This document shows, piece by piece, positions 16,016 through 24,608 of a stretch of 47,975 nucleotides of DNA. The notes under the pieces are model-generated. The model was not told the origin of the DNA, ran no database searches, and was given only the letters and a program-made list of their open reading frames with translations. This DNA comes from Hymenobacter amundsenii. GTDB lineage: Bacteria; Bacteroidota; Bacteroidia; Cytophagales; Hymenobacteraceae. Within the stretch, counting starts at the first letter, position 1. Each line of letters starts with the position of its first letter. The stretch spans positions 1 to 47,975 of the forward strand of contig NZ_NIRR01000032.1 in the NCBI RefSeq assembly GCF_002204745.1. Direction: 5' to 3'. The translations under genes and the position numbers were made by a program.

Positions 16016-18622
16016 ATGCTGAACCCTTTCATCGGCAATGCCGGGCACATAAGTGTCATTCTGGCATTTGTGGCGGCCACGGTGGCGGCGTACTCCTACT
16101 ATATGGCCGCCCGCGGCCGGGCCCTCGGCGACACCGACGCCGGCTGGATGCGCCTGGGCCGGGGAGCCTTCCTGGTGCATGCATTAGCCGTGATTTCTGT
16201 GATTGTGTGCCTGTTCGGCATCATCCACGGCCACCGCTACGAGTACTACTACGCCTGGAGCCACAGTAGCAACCACCTGCCGGTATACTACATGATTTCC
16301 TGCTTCTGGGAAGGGCAGGAAGGTAGTTTTCTGCTCTGGATTTTCTGGCATGTGTGTCTGGGCCTGATTCTGATGCGCTCGGCCAAACGCTGGGAAGCCC
16401 CAGTAATGACCATTTTCGCCGGCGTACAGCTCTTCCTCACCTCCATGATTTTGGGTGTAGTGCTGGGCGACCTCAAGATCGGCTCCTCGCCCTTCATCCT
16501 GCTGCGCGACTTTATGCCCGACCTGCCGGTCTGGAAAACCAACCCCAACTTCGTGCCCGCCGACGGCACCGGCCTGAATGCCCTGCTCCAGAACTACTGG
16601 ATGGTGATTCATCCGCCCACGCTGTTTCTGGGCTTCGCCCTCACGCTGGTGCCCTTTGCCTATGCCATTGCCGGGCTCTGGAAGGGTGAGTATACCAAGT
16701 GGGTGCGCCCAGCCATGCGCTGGACCCTCTGGGGCGGTATGATCTTGGGCGTGGGCATCGTGATGGGCGCCTACTGGGCCTACGAAACGCTCAACTTCGG
16801 CGGCTACTGGAACTGGGACCCCGTGGAAAACGCGGTGTACATTCCGTGGCTGGTACTGGTGGCCTCCCTGCACGGGCTGGTGCTCTGGCAGCGGAGCCGG
16901 ATTGCGTTGCGCACCTCGTTCGCACTGGTTATCGCCACCTTCCTACTCATTCTCTACGCTACCTTCCTCACCCGTTCGGGTGTGCTGGGTAATGCGTCTG
17001 TCCACTCGTTCACCGATTTGGGCCTCTCGGGTCAGCTCATTATTTATCTGGCCGTTTTTGCCGTGCTGAGCATCGCATTGCTGGTGGTTCGCTGGAAGAA
17101 TATCCCGGTTTCTGAAAAGGAGCTGACCACCTACAACCCCGAGCTGTGGGTATTCGTGGGGGCTACCGTGTTGTGCCTGGGTGCATTCCAGGTGCTATTC
17201 ACGACCAGCATTCCGGTGTACAACGCCTTCCTGGGCTTTATGGGCATCAAGTCGAACCTGGCTTTGCCGGCCGACCAGATTGCTCACTACACCAAGTTCC
17301 AGCTCTGGATGGGCGTGGGCGTAGCCTTCTGCTCGGGTTTGGCCCAGGTGATGTGGTGGCAGAAAAACGACAAGGCCAGCCTCACTAACACCCTCACGGT
17401 ACCGGCGCTGCTCTCGTTACTGGGCGCGGCCCTCGTAATTCTGCTCGTGCAGTACTACGGCCACAAAATGGACCTGGCCTACATCGTGCTCCTGACCACC
17501 GCCCTGTTCGCGGTGTTAGCTAACCTGAGCATGGTCCTGACGCTGATCCGGCGCAAGGTTAGCCTGTCGGGTGGTGGCATCGCCCACATCGGCATTGCAT
17601 TAATGCTGCTGGGCGTATTGGCTTCAGCCGGTTATTCCAACATCATCAGCCAGAACACCTCCGGGTTGCTCTACTCCCGCGAGTTCGACCAGACCACCAA
17701 CCAGGACAACGTGCTGCTCTGGCGCAACGACCCCGCCCCGATGGGCAAGTACGACGTGCGCTACACCGGCCAGTATTTCGACGTGCCCGGCGTGCCCGGC
17801 TACGTAGATAAGCAGCTGCTCTACCGCACCGCCGACGAGTACAAGGCCTTGGCCCGCGCCGATATCAAGCGCGGCGCCCAGGTGTACTACAAGGCTGGCG
17901 ACACGCTCGAAATCCTGCCCGAAAACACGTATTACCGCGTTGAATACAAGGACCGCAAGACCGAGGAGAAATTCGTGCTCTACCCGCGCGCACAGGTAAA
18001 CGAGCAGATGGGCGGCCTGCTGGCCTCGCCCGATATCAAGAAGTTCGCCGACCACGACATTTACTCCCACATCAGCGCCGTGCCGCCGATTGACAAGGAG
18101 AAGGATTGGAGCGAAGTGAAAGAGCATGTGCTGAGCGTGGGCGACACCATCTTCCTCAACGACTACTTCGCCGTGTTCCGGGCCGTGGAGCCCGCCCATC
18201 AAACCGCCGGCCTGGGCCTGACCAAGGACGACCTAGCCATTCAGGGCGACTTCCTGGTGTACGGTGAGAAGCGCCAGTACCACGTGCATCCGATGTTCGT
18301 GGTCCGCAACAAGCTTATCGGCCGCGTGCCCGACGAAATCGAGGACCTGGGCCTGCGCCTGTCCTTCCTGAACGTTGACCCCCAAAAGGGCAAGTTCACC
18401 TTCGGCGTGAGTACGACTCAGAAGGACTATATTATCCTCAAGGCCGTCGAGAAGCCCTTCATCAACCTGCTCTGGAGCGGTACGCTGCTCATGGCCGTAG
18501 GCTTCGGCATGGCCCTCTACAAGCGCCGCCGCGAAACCGAAGCGCCGGCTGTACCTGCCCTCGAAACTGGTGCCCGGCCCCGCCCGGTAGTCACCCGGCC
18601 CAAGCCGCGGCAGGTGGCGTAA
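16016..18622 (+). CDS. ccmF: cytochrome c heme lyase subunit CcmF
   Basis: An 868-residue integral membrane protein with about 15 helices. The WWD heme-handling motif is clear: GGYWNWDPVENA with W265, W267 and D268. A large periplasmic domain lies between about residues 540 and 820, before a final membrane helix (LLWSGTLLMAVGFGMALY). CcmF takes heme from CcmE and attaches it to apocytochrome c. It is somewhat longer than enterobacterial CcmF, as is usual in Bacteroidota. It is the last gene of the ccm run and is followed by a terminator-like hairpin at 18647-18680. No CcmH or CcmG gene is adjacent. Confidence 0.93.
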   Translation: MLNPFIGNAGHISVILAFVAATVAAYSYYMAARGRALGDTDAGWMRLGRGAFLVHALAVISVIVCLFGIIHGHRYEYYYAWSHSSNHLPVYYMISCFWEGQEGSFLLWIFWHVCLGLILMRSAKRWEAPVMTIFAGVQLFLTSMILGVVLGDLKIGSSPFILLRDFMPDLPVWKTNPNFVPADGTGLNALLQNYWMVIHPPTLFLGFALTLVPFAYAIAGLWKGEYTKWVRPAMRWTLWGGMILGVGIVMGAYWAYETLNFGGYWNWDPVENAVYIPWLVLVASLHGLVLWQRSRIALRTSFALVIATFLLILYATFLTRSGVLGNASVHSFTDLGLSGQLIIYLAVFAVLSIALLVVRWKNIPVSEKELTTYNPELWVFVGATVLCLGAFQVLFTTSIPVYNAFLGFMGIKSNLALPADQIAHYTKFQLWMGVGVAFCSGLAQVMWWQKNDKASLTNTLTVPALLSLLGAALVILLVQYYGHKMDLAYIVLLTTALFAVLANLSMVLTLIRRKVSLSGGGIAHIGIALMLLGVLASAGYSNIISQNTSGLLYSREFDQTTNQDNVLLWRNDPAPMGKYDVRYTGQYFDVPGVPGYVDKQLLYRTADEYKALARADIKRGAQVYYKAGDTLEILPENTYYRVEYKDRKTEEKFVLYPRAQVNEQMGGLLASPDIKKFADHDIYSHISAVPPIDKEKDWSEVKEHVLSVGDTIFLNDYFAVFRAVEPAHQTAGLGLTKDDLAIQGDFLVYGEKRQYHVHPMFVVRNKLIGRVPDEIEDLGLRLSFLNVDPQKGKFTFGVSTTQKDYIILKAVEKPFINLLWSGTLLMAVGFGMALYKRRRETEAPAVPALETGARPRPVVTRPKPRQVA

Positions 18623-18646
18623 ACGCGTCGTTCAACTCCCTGCTAT

Positions 18647-18680
18647 CAAAGCGCCCTCAATGTGAGTTGGGGGCGCTTTG
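18647..18680 (+). terminator. terminator after ccmF
   Basis: CAAAGCGCCC (18647-18656) pairs with GGGCGCTTTG (18671-18680), and four inner pairs extend the stem to 14 bp around the loop TGTGAG. It lies 24 nt after the ccmF stop. The T-run after the stem is short. Confidence 0.7.
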
Positions 18681-18710
18681 TCGTTTATAGCAAATACAGG
18701 GTTGATGGAA

Positions 18711-18852
18711 CTGCCACAGGCCAGCAATATGCCGGCTGGTGACAGAGGGAAAGTGGCTGACGGTAGCAGGGGCAGCGAATCATGGCAGCAAACCGAAGAG
18801 GCCACACGTAGGGGTAGTTGTCACCAGCCGGCGTATTGATGGCCTGTGCCAG
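18711..18852. repeat. 34-nt near-perfect inverted repeat in a gene-free region
   Basis: Bases 18711-18744 are complementary to 18819-18852 at 31 of 34 positions, enclosing 74 nt that also contain short pairings (GTGGC near 18750 with GCCAC at 18801). The surrounding stretch 18681-18998 has no convincing gene. It could be a structured RNA, a small non-autonomous mobile element, or a decayed repeat. No T-run follows either arm, so it does not look like a simple terminator. I do not recognise it. Confidence 0.6.
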
Positions 18853-18998
18853 TGTAGACCTGCTTCGGCAAACTAGCGGAGTGAAAGCATATCGTGCAAC
18901 GGATACTGGTAACCGGAGCGACAAGATGCCTTGTGCGTCGGCCTCTGGCTGGGGTAGGTATGCCTGACGGCTGGCTGCTGCCATCAAGTTTAACCAAA

Positions 18999-19030
18999 AA
19001 AAGGGGGCAGCCAATTGGCTGCCCCCTTTT
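18999..19030 (-). terminator. perfect palindromic terminator of the T9SS cargo gene
   Basis: A perfect 16-bp palindrome centred between 19014 and 19015, with GGGGGCAGCC and its complement flanked by A and T runs. It lies 27 nt beyond the stop of the minus-strand cargo gene. Because both sides carry A/T runs it can act in either direction. Confidence 0.8.
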
Positions 19031-19057
19031 CGGGTAGGAAAAACAAAGTGGGCCGAA

Positions 19058-21802
19058 TTACTTCTGCACCGACACGTTGCGCACCATGTAGTCGTTGCCG
19101 TTACGCACTTTCACCACGTACATGCCGTTGGCGAGGCCGGAAAGGTCGATCTGGCTGGTCACGTTGTCGCGCACGGTGGCGGTGTGTACGCGCTGGCCGA
19201 GCATGTTGGTTACTTCTACCTGCAGGCCGTTCTTGGCGTTGGCTCCGCGTACCTCAAGGGTGAGCTTGCCGGCAGTGGGGTTAGGGTAGAGGTTGATGGC
19301 CTGCTGCAGGGCGGAGGAAGTACCGGTAACCACCGAAGAGGTGATGTTCAGGTCATCGACGGCGAGTACGTACTTGTCACGGTCGCTGTAGGCGTGGAAA
19401 CCAATGTAGTAGTTGCCCGAAACGGTTGGCGTGATAGCCATAACGGCCGGCGACGTACCCGTGCCCGTGGTCAAGTAAGCAGTGGAATTGGTGATGTTGT
19501 CGTTGTTCCAGATGGTGGTCGTCTGGCCGGCGGGAGTATCGGTGCTACCGAACTTCACCTCCAGTTTCTCGGCGTAAGCAGCGTTGAAGGTGCGGTACTT
19601 GAACGAGAGCTGGTATTTGTTACCGGCCTTCAGGGCCAGGGCGGGGGTGAAGAACCAGTCGTCGGCAGGAGCCGCGCTGTTGAACTCGTAAATCAGGGCG
19701 TTGGGAGCCGAACTGGCCACCGGAGTAGCTACGCCGTTGTTGTTGAACGACGAAGCCACGCGCCAAGTCTTGGCATCGGTGTTCACGTTGAGCAGCTTAA
19801 TACCGCAGGGCGCAAGATTAGCGGAGGCCGCGATGCCGTCAAAATTCTCGGCGTAGGGGAAGGCATTGACGATGGGCGGCTCACAGAGCGCACGGAACGA
19901 TACCGGACCCGTTAGCAGGCTCCGGTCGGTGGCACCGCAATTGGCCTGCACATACACGTCGTATTCGGTAAAGTTGGTCAGGCCCGTAAGCGTGAAGGGC
20001 GAAGCCGGGGCCGTTACAGTCGTACCGCCCGTGGCCGGGTTGAAGCCCTTTGGTCCGTAAATGACGGCGTAAGTGGTGCCGTTAGCGGGGCCGGTAAACG
20101 TAATGACGGCCGAAGTGGTCTTGATATCGCTCACGGCCAGTTCTGTTGGAGCGGGGCAGGCAGGCACGGGGGCCAGAACGGCGTCAACGGCAAAGCGGGT
20201 CGGGATGCCGGCAAAGGTGGTCAGCGACCGCCAAGTGGCTCCGCTAGACAACTGCACGTAGAAGGTGTTATTCCGGATTGGATCCTCGATCTGGTAGCCC
20301 AGGGCAACTCCGCCCGATGTTTCCCGAATAGCCAGGTAAAAGTCTCCCTGAACAATGGGCAAGGGCAACGCGATGGTTACTGTGCTTGCTGCCGCGAGGC
20401 GGTTCTGAACGGGGGATGTGTAAACAACCGTACCGGGCGTTCCATTTGCACCATCGGCTCTCAGCACCTGCAGAATATAGGTGGAGGTACTACCGGCCGA
20501 AGCCGGAAAACCAACCTTTACCTGGGAAATGCTGGTTGGCTGGCTGTTCTTATACTTTACGGCAAACGCGCCGCCTGCAGCATCCGGGTTGATACTGAAA
20601 GCTCCTGCCAAGCCTTGGGCCGGGTTAATGTAGGCTACATCGGTAGCCGTGATCTGCTGCGTGTAAGGCAGCGAGTTGTTGGAGTTGTTGTTGTCGGCGG
20701 GTACGCTAACGGTGAGCGTATTGGTACCCAGTACAAAAGTGGTGGGGTAGGCGTCGAACGTAACTACCTGAGTGGCGCCGGGAGCTAATGTCTCTACCGT
20801 TTTGGTACTCGTGAAGGTGTTGGCTCCGGCAACCGTGAGCGTTACGGGAACGTTGGCCAGCGCCGCGAATCCGTTGTTACTCACTACGGCCGAAACGGTA
20901 TGGGGCAACGAGTTAGGAACCGCCAGCTTACCCATCGTATAAATAGTAGCAACGGCCGCGTCATTAGCCTGGATGGGCTGAAACTGATACGTGCGGCCAG
21001 CATCCGGCGGAGCTATCCGGCGGAAGTTGTGCGAGTTAACGGTCGTCCCGTAACCGGCGTTGCTGTTAACGAAGGATGTTCCCGACCATGCTTGGGTAGA
21101 TCCTTTGGTGCCCAGCACAACCTGACCGGCGGCGGCGCCACTACCCTTAATACCAACAGCGGCAGCATGAAAAGCATCGGCGCCAACCGTAGTGACCACC
21201 GGGGCGTTGTACACAAACTCTACAACGTTCGAATTTTCGTAAAGCTTCACTTGGAAATCAAACGAAGCATACTGCTTGGCCAGCCCGCCAAGTGCTTTGT
21301 CGCTGACGCCTTTCCACTGAATAACGCAGACCCGCGAACCGGCAGCGCCGGTTGTAGAGTAGCTGTACTCAGCCGTAGCAGTTCCACTTTCCAGGTCGTA
21401 GTTGAAAGGAAGCAGTAAATTGTTCTGGCCAGCAGCGGCTACTGGTCCGCCGGTGCCATCCTGGGGCCCGGCCGGAAAATAAGGGGCCGCTGGGGCAGTG
21501 GTTCCCAATGCCAGGTAGCCATTGGTATTCAGGACGAAATTCGTGAAATCCTGCCCGTTGAAATTGAAGGTGAAGCCAATAGGAGTAGCCGCCGAGTTAG
21601 CGTCATCCGTGTTGGGAGTGGTAATGGCTGTGCCGGCGGCTCCTAAATCGGTGTAAGCGGTGGTGCCATTAAACGTATTCGATACGTTATAGTTAAGCGC
21701 CTGCGCGTGCGCCACGCCGCCGGTAACCAGTCCCAGCAAGCCAACCAACGCCAGCTTGCGCCAGGGAGTGGTGGCGCGGGTTTTAGAGTAGTTTTGAGTC
21801 AT
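19058..21802 (-). CDS. T9SS-secreted multidomain surface protein
   Basis: A 914-residue exported protein. The signal peptide core is KLALVGLLGLVTGGVAHAQ. Domains in order: a beta-sandwich region with the ordered motif NFNGQDFTNFVLNTNGYLALG (about residues 60-260), a CARDB-like repeat (about 280-400), a further beta domain, one fibronectin type III domain (CPAPTELAVSDIKTTSAVI, about 550-640), a cleaved-adhesin-like domain starting PYAENFDG (about 650-810), and a C-terminal T9SS type A sorting domain (LYPNPTAGKLTLEV ... NGMYVVKVRNG) in the last 75 residues. PorV/PorU would process and anchor or release it. The target is unknown; adhesion is a guess from the domain types. The start at 21802 gives a clean signal peptide; the frame is open 28 codons further. 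Confidence 0.88.
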   Translation of the reverse strand: MTQNYSKTRATTPWRKLALVGLLGLVTGGVAHAQALNYNVSNTFNGTTAYTDLGAAGTAITTPNTDDANSAATPIGFTFNFNGQDFTNFVLNTNGYLALGTTAPAAPYFPAGPQDGTGGPVAAAGQNNLLLPFNYDLESGTATAEYSYSTTGAAGSRVCVIQWKGVSDKALGGLAKQYASFDFQVKLYENSNVVEFVYNAPVVTTVGADAFHAAAVGIKGSGAAAGQVVLGTKGSTQAWSGTSFVNSNAGYGTTVNSHNFRRIAPPDAGRTYQFQPIQANDAAVATIYTMGKLAVPNSLPHTVSAVVSNNGFAALANVPVTLTVAGANTFTSTKTVETLAPGATQVVTFDAYPTTFVLGTNTLTVSVPADNNNSNNSLPYTQQITATDVAYINPAQGLAGAFSINPDAAGGAFAVKYKNSQPTSISQVKVGFPASAGSTSTYILQVLRADGANGTPGTVVYTSPVQNRLAAASTVTIALPLPIVQGDFYLAIRETSGGVALGYQIEDPIRNNTFYVQLSSGATWRSLTTFAGIPTRFAVDAVLAPVPACPAPTELAVSDIKTTSAVITFTGPANGTTYAVIYGPKGFNPATGGTTVTAPASPFTLTGLTNFTEYDVYVQANCGATDRSLLTGPVSFRALCEPPIVNAFPYAENFDGIAASANLAPCGIKLLNVNTDAKTWRVASSFNNNGVATPVASSAPNALIYEFNSAAPADDWFFTPALALKAGNKYQLSFKYRTFNAAYAEKLEVKFGSTDTPAGQTTTIWNNDNITNSTAYLTTGTGTSPAVMAITPTVSGNYYIGFHAYSDRDKYVLAVDDLNITSSVVTGTSSALQQAINLYPNPTAGKLTLEVRGANAKNGLQVEVTNMLGQRVHTATVRDNVTSQIDLSGLANGMYVVKVRNGNDYMVRNVSVQK

Positions 21803-21983
21803 GCAAAAGGAAAATAAAAGTGGGAAAGGAGATGGGGAAACAGAACCTGCAAAGGGGTTTCGACTGGCTGACAATTTTGGGAACAATAGGCCAAAATTCA
21901 GTCAGCAGTTCAATATTAGCCATATAAGTTCATAAATTCCGCATTCAATCTCAAAAAAGCTTACTAAGTTTATTTCTTCACCT

Positions 21984-22853
21984 GTGCAGAATATTGAACC
22001 ACTGGTGCGCCCGCGTATCGTGCTGCTGGGAGCCGGGCGGGTAGCCGCCCACCTCGGGCCCGCGCTGGCAGCTGCCGGCCATCCGCCGGTGGCAATCTGG
22101 AGCCGCACAGCGGCCTCGGGGGTAGCCCTGGCGGCCCGGCTACCGGCCGGCACCGCCATTGCCCCCAACCTGCATGAGCTGCCGCCGGCCGAGGTGTACT
22201 TGCTGGCGCTGCCCGATGCCGTGGTGCCCGAAGTGCTGGCGGCAGCCCGGTTCGCGGCCGGCGCCCTGGTGGCCCACACGGCCGGCGCCCTGCCACTGTC
22301 GGTATTCACTCCTTATAGTAACCAGATTCGGGGCGGCGTCTTCTACCCGCTTCAGACCTTCGGGCCGGGCCGCGTTATCGATTGGGCGACCGTGCCGCTG
22401 TGCCTGGAAGCGGCCGACGCGGCTGGTTTGGTTACGCTGCACGCACTGGCCGCTGCTCTTAGCTCCGATGTGCGCGAGGTTAGCTCGGCGCAACGCCTGC
22501 AGCTGCACGTGGCGGCGGTGTGGGCCAGCAACTTCCCCAATCACCTGCTGGGCATCGGGCGCGAACTGCTCGAACAAGCCGGCCTGCCCTGGGAACTGCT
22601 CCACCCACTTATCCGCGAAACCGTGGACAAGGCCCTCAATCAGCCGCCCTTCGGGGCCCAGACCGGCCCGGCTGTGCGCCACGATGCGGCCACGCTAACC
22701 CGCCACGACGCCGCTTTAGCTACCCACCCCCGTTGGCAGATGCTGTACCGGGAGCTCACGGCCAGTATTCAGGCCACCGCCCGCCACGAGTTGGGGGCGG
22801 GCACTGCTGCCGTGGCCGGGGCAGCAAACAATCAGCCCGACCCGCAGCTTTGA
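21984..22853 (+). CDS. Rossmann-fold and DUF2520 domain protein
   Basis: A 289-residue protein with an N-terminal NAD(P)-binding fold (RIVLLGAGRVAAHLGPAL, about residues 11-28) and a C-terminal helical DUF2520-type domain (AVWASNFPNHLLGIGREL ... LLHPLIRETVDKAL), an arrangement related to the ProC and NADP-dependent hydroxyacid dehydrogenase superfamily. The substrate is not known for the family. The start is GTG at 21984, which sits just before the Rossmann strand. It is 64 nt upstream of the ferredoxin gene, but that gene has its own strong promoter within the gap. Confidence 0.85.
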   Translation: MQNIEPLVRPRIVLLGAGRVAAHLGPALAAAGHPPVAIWSRTAASGVALAARLPAGTAIAPNLHELPPAEVYLLALPDAVVPEVLAAARFAAGALVAHTAGALPLSVFTPYSNQIRGGVFYPLQTFGPGRVIDWATVPLCLEAADAAGLVTLHALAAALSSDVREVSSAQRLQLHVAAVWASNFPNHLLGIGRELLEQAGLPWELLHPLIRETVDKALNQPPFGAQTGPAVRHDAATLTRHDAALATHPRWQMLYRELTASIQATARHELGAGTAAVAGAANNQPDPQL

Positions 22854-22879
22854 TTCGGGAAGGGGCGTCCGTACCTTTG
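22849..22879 (+). promoter_or_regulatory. consensus Bacteroidota promoter for the ferredoxin gene
   Basis: TTTG at 22849-22852 and TACCTTTG at 22872-22879 are separated by 19 nt, an exact fit to the -33 TTTG and -7 TAnnTTTG elements of the primary sigma factor in Bacteroidota. The -33 element overlaps the last codons of the DUF2520 gene. The ferredoxin start is 38 nt further on. Confidence 0.8.
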
Positions 22880-22917
22880 CCCCTTCATTTTTGCCTCGCT
22901 TACCCTAGCATTTCGCC

Positions 22918-23247
22918 GTGAAAGCCGTAAATATCACCTTCAAATTTCAGGACGGCCAGCCCGACCAGACGCACGTGGCCGCCGAGGGCGAATCGGTGCT
23001 GGATGTGGCCCTCAACAACGATATTCAGCTCCAGCACAACTGTGGGGGCGTGTGCGGGTGCAGCACCTGCCACGTGTACATTGAACAGGGCGAAGCCGAC
23101 CTGCCCGAAATTTCGGATGCCGAGGAAGACTTCATCGACCGGGCCGAAAACCCGCGCATCAGTTCCCGTCTGGGCTGCCAGTGCGTGGTGCAGGGCAACG
23201 CCGATTTGGTCGTGCGCATCCCGACGCAGCACTTCCTGGGCCACTAG
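22918..23247 (+). CDS. fdx: adrenodoxin-type [2Fe-2S] ferredoxin (Isc type)
   Basis: A 109-residue ferredoxin. The four cluster ligands are C42, C48, C51 (C-x5-C-x2-C) and C87, the same positions as in the Escherichia coli Isc ferredoxin as I recall them; extra cysteines C46 and C89 are also present. It would feed electrons to Fe-S cluster assembly, in keeping with iscX directly downstream. Translation starts at GTG 22918. Expression should come from the consensus promoter just upstream. Confidence 0.9.
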   Translation: MKAVNITFKFQDGQPDQTHVAAEGESVLDVALNNDIQLQHNCGGVCGCSTCHVYIEQGEADLPEISDAEEDFIDRAENPRISSRLGCQCVVQGNADLVVRIPTQHFLGH

Positions 23248-23253
23248 TTTTTT

Positions 23254-23345
23254 AATGTGAAAAACGTGAAAAATGGGCGTGATGCGCTACATCGTTAGCC
23301 GCCTCACCCTTTTCACATTCACCACATTTCTCACACTCAGCATAT
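23254..23345. repeat. nonad (9-bp) inverted repeat between fdx and iscX
   Basis: The left arm (23254-23285) is AATGTGAAA, AACGTGAAA, AATGGGCGTG. The right arm (about 23306-23345) is complementary and reads TTTCACATT, CACCACATT, TCTCACACT, CAGCATATT. The unit is 9 bp rather than 7, but the layout matches the other intergenic repeats, and the right arm ends 8 nt before the iscX ATG. Confidence 0.6.
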
Positions 23346-23352
23346 TTCCCCT

Positions 23353-23589
23353 ATGAACCATTTCGAGCCCCCGATTCAGTGGAGCGACCACGAGGACATT
23401 GCCATTGCACTTTACGAGAAATTCGGTGCCGAATTCACCGAGGCTAAAATCTACCGCATTCGCTTCACTGAGCTCCTCGATTGGGTGATGAGCCTGCCCA
23501 ACTTTGAGGGAACCCGTGAGCAGGCAAATGAAGGCCACCTCGAACAGGTGCAGGCCAAGTGGGTGTACGAATGGCGCGATAATCAATAA
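23353..23589 (+). CDS. iscX: Fe-S cluster assembly protein IscX
   Basis: A 78-residue acidic helical protein. IQWSDHEDIAIALYEKF and RFTELLDWVMSLPNF match the two conserved blocks of IscX (frataxin-like regulator that binds IscS and iron), and the C-terminal LEQVQAKWVYEW matches the last helix. Length is close to the 66 residues of the proteobacterial protein. It follows the Isc-type ferredoxin, which supports the role. The KdsC-like gene begins 58 nt downstream. Confidence 0.85.
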   Translation: MNHFEPPIQWSDHEDIAIALYEKFGAEFTEAKIYRIRFTELLDWVMSLPNFEGTREQANEGHLEQVQAKWVYEWRDNQ

Positions 23590-23647
23590 GCAGCAACCCA
23601 TTTTCTGCTTCGATAACCTGCCTACTTTACTTGTCCAAACGGCTTTC

Positions 23648-24148
23648 ATGACTACTCTACCCGCCGCCGACCTATCGGCCATTAAAGTGTTTATTCTTGA
23701 CGTGGACGGGGTGCTGACCGACGGTACGCTGCTAGCGCTCAATTCGGGCGAGCAGGCCCGCGCCTTCCACATCCGCGACGGTTACGCCGTGCGCCACGCC
23801 CTGCGCCAGGGGTACCGGGTGGCCGTTATCTCGGGCCGCGAGGAGGAGGGAGTGCGCAGGCGCCTGGAGTCGCTCGACGTGCGCGATGTGTACCTGGGAG
23901 TAGATGACAAGATGAAAATTTTCAACAACTACCTCAACACCTACCGCCTTTCGCCCGAGCATATTGCCTACATGGGCGACGATATGCCCGACCTGGAGGT
24001 GATGCGCCGTTGCGCCGTGGCCGCCTGCCCCGCCGATGCTGCCTCCGATGTGCGGGCCATCAGCAACTACGTGGCCCAACTGCCCGGCGGCCACGGAGCC
24101 GTACGCGAGTTGATTGAAGCCGTTATGAAAACCCAGAAAACCTGGTAG
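23648..24148 (+). CDS. kdsC: KdsC-like HAD phosphatase (3-deoxy-D-manno-octulosonate 8-phosphate phosphatase type)
   Basis: A 166-residue C0-type HAD hydrolase. Motif I is FILDVDGVLTDG (catalytic Asp pair), motif II falls in VAVISGREEEGV, and motif III/IV in AYMGDDMPDLEVM. No cap domain is present, as in KdsC tetramers that make Kdo for lipid A. The start at 23648 places motif I near residue 17; the frame is open 48 codons upstream through iscX, which is out of frame and clearly not part of this gene. Substrate by family only. Confidence 0.87.
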   Translation: MTTLPAADLSAIKVFILDVDGVLTDGTLLALNSGEQARAFHIRDGYAVRHALRQGYRVAVISGREEEGVRRRLESLDVRDVYLGVDDKMKIFNNYLNTYRLSPEHIAYMGDDMPDLEVMRRCAVAACPADAASDVRAISNYVAQLPGGHGAVRELIEAVMKTQKTW

Positions 24149-24285
24149 CGGATTAGGAACGGTTCGGTAAGTCGTTAGCCATCAGGCAAAGCGGCCGTTC
24201 GGGGGAGGTGCGTAATAGGCGAAGGGCTTTGGGGAAATCCCTCTATATTTACCCCATTCTCCACCATCTCCCTTCTCCCTTTTCC

Positions 24286-24480
24286 ATGAAAACAGGAACC
24301 GTAAAATTCTATAACGAGTCGAAAGGCTACGGCTTCATTACAGAAGATGATACGAAAGAAGATTTCTTCGTGCACGTAACCGGCCTGAACGGCGGCCAGG
24401 TGCAACAAGACGACCGGGTGGAGTTCGATACCCAGGAAGGCCGTAAGGGGGTTAACGCCGTAAATATTAAGCGGTTGTAA
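24286..24480 (+). CDS. cold-shock domain protein
   Basis: A 64-residue single-domain protein with both RNA-binding motifs: RNP1 as KGYGFIT and RNP2 as FFVHV. It would bind single-stranded RNA and DNA as an RNA chaperone. It starts at ATG 24286 after a CT-rich heptad tract (24253-24285) and is followed by a strong terminator, so it is probably transcribed alone. Whether it is cold-inducible cannot be seen. Confidence 0.93.
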   Translation: MKTGTVKFYNESKGYGFITEDDTKEDFFVHVTGLNGGQVQQDDRVEFDTQEGRKGVNAVNIKRL

Positions 24481-24513
24481 GCAATGTCGGCCGCCGGCTG
24501 GCGGCTTCACCGG

Positions 24514-24546
24514 AAAGCCTCTCCCCAAGTTGGGAGAGGCTTTTTT
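24514..24546 (+). terminator. rho-independent terminator after the cold-shock gene
   Basis: A perfect 12-bp stem, AAAGCCTCTCCC (24514-24525) pairing with 24532-24543, with a 6-nt loop and six Ts at 24541-24546. This is a textbook terminator. Confidence 0.9.
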
Positions 24547-24577
24547 GTGGGTGTCCGCCAGGGGTGGTGCATCTTTG
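24544..24577 (+). promoter_or_regulatory. possible promoter of the UbiA-family gene
   Basis: CATCTTTG at 24570-24577 matches TAnnTTTG with one mismatch, and TTTG at 24544-24547 stands 22 nt upstream, slightly longer than the usual spacing. It lies 31 nt before the ATG at 24609. Confidence 0.35.
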
Positions 24578-24608
24578 CAGACATCTTCCGTTAGCTCAAC
24601 CGTAACCC

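Noticed and set aside
18685..19014. 109-codon minus-strand frame in the gene-free gap
   Set aside because: It starts inside the palindromic terminator, crosses the 34-nt inverted repeat and has no recognisable features.
23504..23647. 48-codon upstream extension of the KdsC-like frame
   Set aside because: It lies over iscX in another frame; the HAD fold starts just after the ATG at 23648.
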